Assembly: GCF_022965805.1 (NCBI RefSeq)
Contig: NC_133101.1
Span: forward strand, 50,052,342-50,116,341
DNA from: Primulina eburnea
Taxonomy: Eukaryota; Streptophyta; Magnoliopsida; Lamiales; Gesneriaceae
Length of the DNA: 64,000 bases
Direction of reading: 5' to 3'
The notes below the pieces were generated by a model. That model saw nothing but the letters and a program-made list of their open reading frames with translations, made no database searches and was not told the origin of the DNA. The position numbers and the translations under genes were made by a program. Positions 59,051 to 64,000 of this stretch are shown here, in pieces (within the stretch, counting starts at the first letter, position 1; the number at the start of each line of letters is the position of its first letter).

Positions 59051-60174
59051 ACTTCAACTGAAAAATGAAATCAGTTCAACTGACGAGTCAACTGATTTAA
59101 CCAGTCCAATTGATAATCAGTTCAGATGATCGATTAGGAACATCAGTTAGGAATCAATCAGTTGCAGATAAAGACAAGCTTATCTTAGCCGATTTCAGCT
59201 ACGCACAAAGATACAAAGCATCTGTACGTTCAAAGGTACAATAATGGACGTTGAAACAAATAGTAAAGCCGAGAGATTCCTGGATGTATGTCAGAAAAGT
59301 CAAGACACATATACCAAGGAACGCATTCAAAGCTGCAACGATCACATGTGATGAGTCTTGAAGTACGGTCTCAATGACTCTATATATACAAGCTCAAGAC
59401 CATCATCAAATATAGAGTACCTCAAGAGTTTGTGAAAACTAGAAGAAAGGGCACGCTTATTTACTTATCAGCTTACAAGAAGCTATTTGCTCATAGTGAA
59501 TACTGAGTCTTATCAGCTTAGTTTAGAAGTTTAATTCCATCAGTGTGTGAGAACACCTTCGTGTTGCTTTTATTGTTCGGTTCTCACACACGCACGCACA
59601 CAACCACTCAATTACAGTCTTGCACAAAGACAATAAACTTGTGTGTGTAGTTTTTGACACACAGACGTTAAACAAGTGTTGACCGGAAGGTGCTGCCTTC
59701 AATCTTGTCTAGGAGTTCAGTTAGGCAGTGGGTAAGTCCTAAGCTGGGTGGGTTATTACACTTGCTGTCATTAATCAAAGTCTTCTAGAGAATCCTACCC
59801 GAGGTGATAGAAGGGGTGGCATAGGAGCAGTTGAAGTCTCCAAACATCCATAAACATATATTGTGTGTCTAATTATTTAACTATTGTCTTCAAACTGATT
59901 TAATCAGTAAAATCATCCGTCGGTTCAGTTTTTCACCATAACTGAACTGATATATGTCTCAACCGATTCTTGCTATTTACAGTTATTCAGTTATACAAGA
60001 TATAAAATATATCAATGTTTCTTAACCAATGATTTTTTCGAGTGTTTTTCACTTGGTTCAATACCAAACTCGATCTAATTCATTTGTGTATACATTCTTA
60101 GAACACGAGCTATTGCAGCTCTTAGAGAATATTTTGTTTGAAGCACCTCAAGGTGCTCTGCAAATGATCCTTCA
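59051..60174 (+). mobile_element. Copia family B element, 5' LTR, second part
   Basis: Continues the LTR begun at 47512 (joined length about 1.39 kb) and ends AATGATCCTTCA. A TATATATA box lies at 59391-59398. A primer site follows, so this is a 5' LTR. Confidence 0.9.
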
Positions 60175-60176
60175 AT

Positions 60177-60188
60177 TGGTATCAGAGC
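60177..60188 (+). promoter_or_regulatory. primer binding site of the family B Copia element
   Basis: TGGTATCAGAGC, two bases after the LTR. Confidence 0.93.
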
Positions 60189-60734
60189 TAGTTGTTTTAA
60201 GAAGGACATTTGAAAACTGATATTTTAAAATATGTTTCAAAATGTTATTTAAAATGGATTTCAAAATCCTCTTATATTTTATGTGTTTGCCATGAGAAGA
60301 GAGAAGGTTCTTGGCTCTGCAACTAACATTATAGCCACTTATCTCGACTCATTAACTTTGTTTTTTTAAGTAGCTTACAGGGTTTTGAGTTCAGCTGACA
60401 GCATTTCAGCTCAACTACTCAACAAACACAATTTCAGTTGCAAGTATACCAGTCCAACTAATCAACAGACGAAACCCAACTACCAGCTAAAACTGATGAA
60501 TTAAGTGGAACTTAATCATCAGAAGTGTCGTCGCTTCATTGCCTTATCAGATCAATATAGATTATCCATGCGGTTCAGCACCAGTTGAGTCCAGTTTGAG
60601 TCAGCTCGACCAGTTAGCTAGCACAGAGATCAAGTCCAAGGCAAATTTGTCGATCTTCTGGCAAAAGAGACTCAAAATCAATGCATCATTCAAAGCATTC
60701 AAGCGATCAGTTGTTAGTATATTCCGATCTCTTA
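60189..60734 (+). mobile_element. internal fragment of the family B Copia element
   Basis: Leader followed by a possible degraded gag piece (short frame 60539-60739 with SQLDQLAS). Cut at 60734 by a Gypsy LTR. Nothing else is recognisable. Confidence 0.5.
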
Positions 60735-63525
60735 TGTAGAACCCGTAAATTAGACTACGTATAAGCCATGCATAATTCTAGTATTTAAATTAAAATGATT
60801 TTATTGCATGAGTACTTAAATTCTCTTCTTTAAATTTATTTATTTTATTCAATAGTTTAAATGTTATCCTTTCAGTTAATTAAGTGAGGGCGGACTGGAG
60901 TTGGAGTTTTGAGTTAAAATTTAATATTAAGAAAACATTCTCAGAATTTATTTTAGCTAACTAGTAAATTAATTTAAGGTAAATAAGGTTTAAGGAATTA
61001 TTTAAGTAACTTGAGGTAAGTAGGAAATAAGTTCATTTAGGTTCCATAATAAATGTGTTAATTCAATAAATTATTTAATAGGTAGATCAGACTCTAAAGA
61101 TTTAAAATACACTAACTAAGCAATATTTCCCCTCCATTTATTAGCCTAATTTCGGCCACCCCCTAAGTGTCATAACATTTCTTTGACAACTCACCACCTT
61201 TGACTCTTTCCTTGTTATTTCTTAGTATGATAACCCTTCATTTTTCTAATCACCATTATTTATTAATCCATCATTATCCTAGTTGCACCCCACTATCCCT
61301 CCAACAATCTCTTGAATATAGAAACATTTCAAATTCAAAGAGAACAAGACTTGGTCTTGCCATCCCTTCTATATTGCAACTCCCCTTCATCCCTCCTAAC
61401 CATTCCCTCCCTCTCCATTATTTTGAAATTTCAGAGCCAATATTGAGAGAAAAATCGAGAGTGAGCTAGGGAATTATAAGAGAGAAAATTGAGTAGAAGC
61501 AAGAAAAAGAAGATCACTCCGTCTCCTCCGCGCCGCGTCGTCATATTCGTTCGTTTTCTTTTCAAAACGAAACCAAGCATGTATATATTTTTATTTGCTC
61601 TTCAATCAAGCCATATTAGTATTTTGAAACAACTTACTCATGATTTTATTTAAGCAAACCGAAATACAAGAACACTTTTTCAAAAAAATGAAGTGCAGAT
61701 TTTCTTCGGCCCTCTTGTTCTTCACGATTTGCTTGTTTCTTTGAGTACAGGTGGATGGCTCGTGTCCAGGCTCCCAAGGCTGCACCTAAACACGTACTAC
61801 GGTGTGTCAAGACCATGTTGGTCCATTAGTTCAATCCCATGCATGCTGGAATTGAGAAAATACAGCAACACTTCCATAAAGCCATTTTTAGTTCGAAAAT
61901 TCTGTTCTTGTTGTCAAGGGAGATGAATCTGATCTTGGCTGCCCTAGGGGTATAACCATGGTTAGAACATCACCTTATTATGTCTAAGATGTGGCCAAGT
62001 CGCCCTTTTGAGGCTTGGTCCATGGTGGAATCGGTTTTTAAATCAAACAACAAGAACAGCCCCTTCGACCCTTTTAACTTCTGCATGTTTCCTCTCGGTT
62101 TTGGATGTTGGTGCGGATCTTGGTTGGCTCTTTAGCCCTTAGCCATGGTTCAGACCATACCCTAGGATGTTGGTAAGAGCCTCTGGTCGGTGGTTCAAGC
62201 CCCAATGGCCGGTAGTCTCGAAAACGACGCAAGGAAACGAAGGTGCTGTTGCTGTATTTTGTGGACATCAAGTGGTGCGTCGGTTCAGAGGCTCGTTCGG
62301 GTTTTTGTTGGCTTTTAGCCTATGGCCTAGGACTGGACAGTGCCTCATCAAGTTAGGAAGGTCATGTTTTTGGCCGTTTGTGATTCGGTTAAGTTTAGAG
62401 TTCGTCCGGGAATTTATGGTGCAATGTGCCAAAATGACTCTCGAAAGAGCGTTTCATGTTTTTGGCCTCCATTCACCAAAATTCGAGCACTATAATTTTT
62501 GGAACATTATTTCATCATTTTAGGTGTATTTTAATCATGACTAAATGATGGTTTGGTATTGGTTCGGGTTGGCACGGAGTCATGATTAAATACGAAGTAG
62601 TTGGGCGTAATTGTCTCGTTTTTGGATTCAATTACAAAGTTTGGTCAAGAAAATCATTTGCATATTTTTCATGTTAAATTTAGGACGCAGCGAGCTTGGG
62701 AAAGATCCAACCCATGTGGTAAAATAATACATTATATTTAATTATATTACGTGCATAAAAATATAAAATATTCATTTTTGAGATTTATGCGATATTGCTT
62801 GTGGCCATTTCACTATAATGGGATTATTGTATCACCCGGTGGTCACTTACCAGTTCAGTTCAGTTCCACCCAGTATACTGTGGGATTAGTCTGATCAGAC
62901 GATTATTACTTCACTCGGTGGTCACTTACCGGTCAGTTCAGTTCAGTTCAGTGCAGAGGCCACTTGCGTAGAGCATAATCTCAACAGAAAACCATTACAT
63001 GATATTTTATGACGGGGCTCTACGGAGCAAACATTTCACTTACAACTTTCAGTTCAGTTATGACGTAATATTAATTATTCATGATACGATTTTCAGTTCA
63101 GTTATGCACTTATCATAAATTTCTCATGACATGATAATTTTACTTCCATGCAAATTTTACTATATTATTTACTCGTTATTTACGATATATGCATGATGGG
63201 TCTTAAGACTCACTAGACTTGATTGTTGTAGGTGCTGATGATGTCGGGATCGAGGGCAGGGACCAGTGAGCCAGCTTGAGGTCGGCAGTAGTGGGACCCG
63301 AGGACCTCACTTTTTAGCATTTATTATTTTTATTGCTCAAACATTTTTATATATCGTTAGATAAATTTTTAACTGTTATTTCGCAAACATTAATTTCTTC
63401 CGTTGCCATTTTGAACATTAAACTTTATTTATTGGTCTATTTTATGAATGAGGCAATTTAATTATTTAAAAAGATTTTTTTTTATTTTCCGCAAATTTTC
63501 AAACACGAATTTTCGGGCCATTATA
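60735..63525 (+). repeat. 5' LTR of Gypsy element H
   Basis: The LTR is 2791 bp, starts TGTAGAACCCG and ends CCATTATA (the usual final CA changed to TA). It carries the conserved block (about 62280-62476), CAGTTCAGTT repeats and CGGTGGTCACTTACCGG-like words (62835-62950), and the hairpin motif (63195-63222). The open frames at 61200, 61693 and 62167 have no domain. Confidence 0.88.
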
Positions 63526-63527
63526 AC

Positions 63528-63540
63528 TGGTATCAAAGCC
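63528..63540 (+). promoter_or_regulatory. primer binding site of Gypsy element H
   Basis: TGGTATCAAAGCC, one mismatch from the initiator-Met-tRNA site (G to A). Confidence 0.85.
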
Positions 63541-63771
63541 TATGTTCTTGTAAAGGGTTGTACTACTACTGACCTCGAGAAGCTCGCGAAGTCACGTCTT
63601 CGGTCTGTAAGTTTTACATTTACGCATTTTATTTAAAGCATGAATTAATTTAACAGCATGATTTCAAGAAATATTTTACGTTCAGATTTTATTATTCATA
63701 ATTTACTTAAATTTAAAGAAATTAAGGAATTATGCATGTTGGTTACGTTTGGGTTATATGTATGGAATAGT

Positions 63772-64000
63772 ATGCCCCCTAGACGCATCCTCGAGTGTAC
63801 TAGAGAGGATGACCCTCGCCAGGAGGACGGCATGAACCAGAGGTAGGAGAGGGACTTACCACCTCCACCACCCCCTCCACCTGACATGAATGCCCAGATG
63901 CTAGCTGGGATGACTCAGTTCTTCGCACAGTTTGCAGGGAACCATGCTGTGACAGCTAGGCCGACAAGACCCGAGGCTACTTATGAGCTCTTCATGAAGA
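63772..64000 (+). pseudogene. Gypsy gag (element H), 5' part with an early stop
   Basis: The start ATG at 63772 (MPPRRILE) aligns with element G gag at 35129. After 24 codons a TAG (63844-63846) replaces the CAG found in G, a typical methyl-cytosine change. The frame then continues through a run of about eight prolines and the conserved MNAQMLAGMTQFFAQFAG to the window edge. The rest of gag lies outside. Confidence 0.85.

Larger units (their letters stand above)
60735..64000 (+). mobile_element. Ty3/Gypsy element H, 5' end (continues beyond the window)
   Basis: 5' LTR, primer site, leader and the first part of gag, with the same organisation as element G at 31756. TCTTA (60730-60734) is the candidate left target copy; the other end is outside the window. 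Confidence 0.88.

Noticed and set aside
1..64000. CRISPR array, prophage or bacterial operon structure
   Set aside because: No regular repeat-spacer array or bacterial gene organisation; all repeated structure is explained by plant transposable elements.

Overview
This window reads as pericentromeric or intergenic heterochromatin from a flowering plant. It is AT-rich and built almost entirely from LTR retrotransposons inserted into one another. I found no convincing single-copy host gene, tRNA gene, rRNA gene or CRISPR array. The plant assignment rests on Ty1/Copia and Ty3/Gypsy elements with plant initiator-Met-tRNA primer sites, a CACTA DNA transposon and a Cassandra-type TRIM. The extra protein encoded by the Copia elements resembles predicted proteins I recall from Gesneriaceae (Lamiales), so that family is my best guess at moderate-to-low confidence.

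Layout. (1) 1-21.2 kb is a five-level nest. A minus-strand gypsy-associated gene remnant (21.2-22.8 kb) was invaded by a Copia element whose env-like gene (0.6-5.3 kb) and 3' LTR are present. That env-like gene carries a CACTA element (1453-2462) and a Cassandra TRIM (3921-4807). The 3' LTR is split by a solo LTR (5429-18691). That LTR is split by a second solo LTR (6830-17419), and this in turn by a complete non-coding large-LTR element (8981-16230). Target-site duplications support nearly every layer. (2) 23.3-30.4 kb: a truncated Copia element (5' LTR, gag, part of pol), interrupted by a solo LTR (26635-28349) that carries CGCGCATATGCGCG palindromes. (3) 30.4-46.1 kb: a large inverted duplication with arms of about 3.5 kb. 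Its 8.6-kb centre holds a Gypsy gag-pol with a candidate intron, a Copia 3' LTR and the 3' half of a reversed Copia element. (4) 46.1-60.7 kb: a Copia LTR split by a complete 11.3-kb Copia element (47774-59045) with perfect 5-bp target duplications. (5) 60.7-64.0 kb: the 5' LTR and first gag codons of another Gypsy element, running off the window.

How the parts work together. The complete Copia element has gag, protease-integrase-RT-RNase H, then an antisense ORF and a long env-like gene between pol and the 3' LTR. Gag and pol carry many stops and shifts, whereas the antisense ORF and the first 447 codons of the env-like gene remain open. The same antisense ORF plus env-like module recurs in the reversed element at 39-42 kb, and the env-like gene in a third copy at 0.6-5 kb. 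This module is the most interesting system in the window. The non-coding element at 8981-16230 shares LTR, primer site and leader sequence with the Gypsy elements at 31.8 and 60.7 kb and was probably mobilised by their proteins.

All comparisons were made by eye. Boundaries given without a target-site duplication are approximate, and lineage names (Sirevirus-like, Tekay-like, Cassandra) are inferences.
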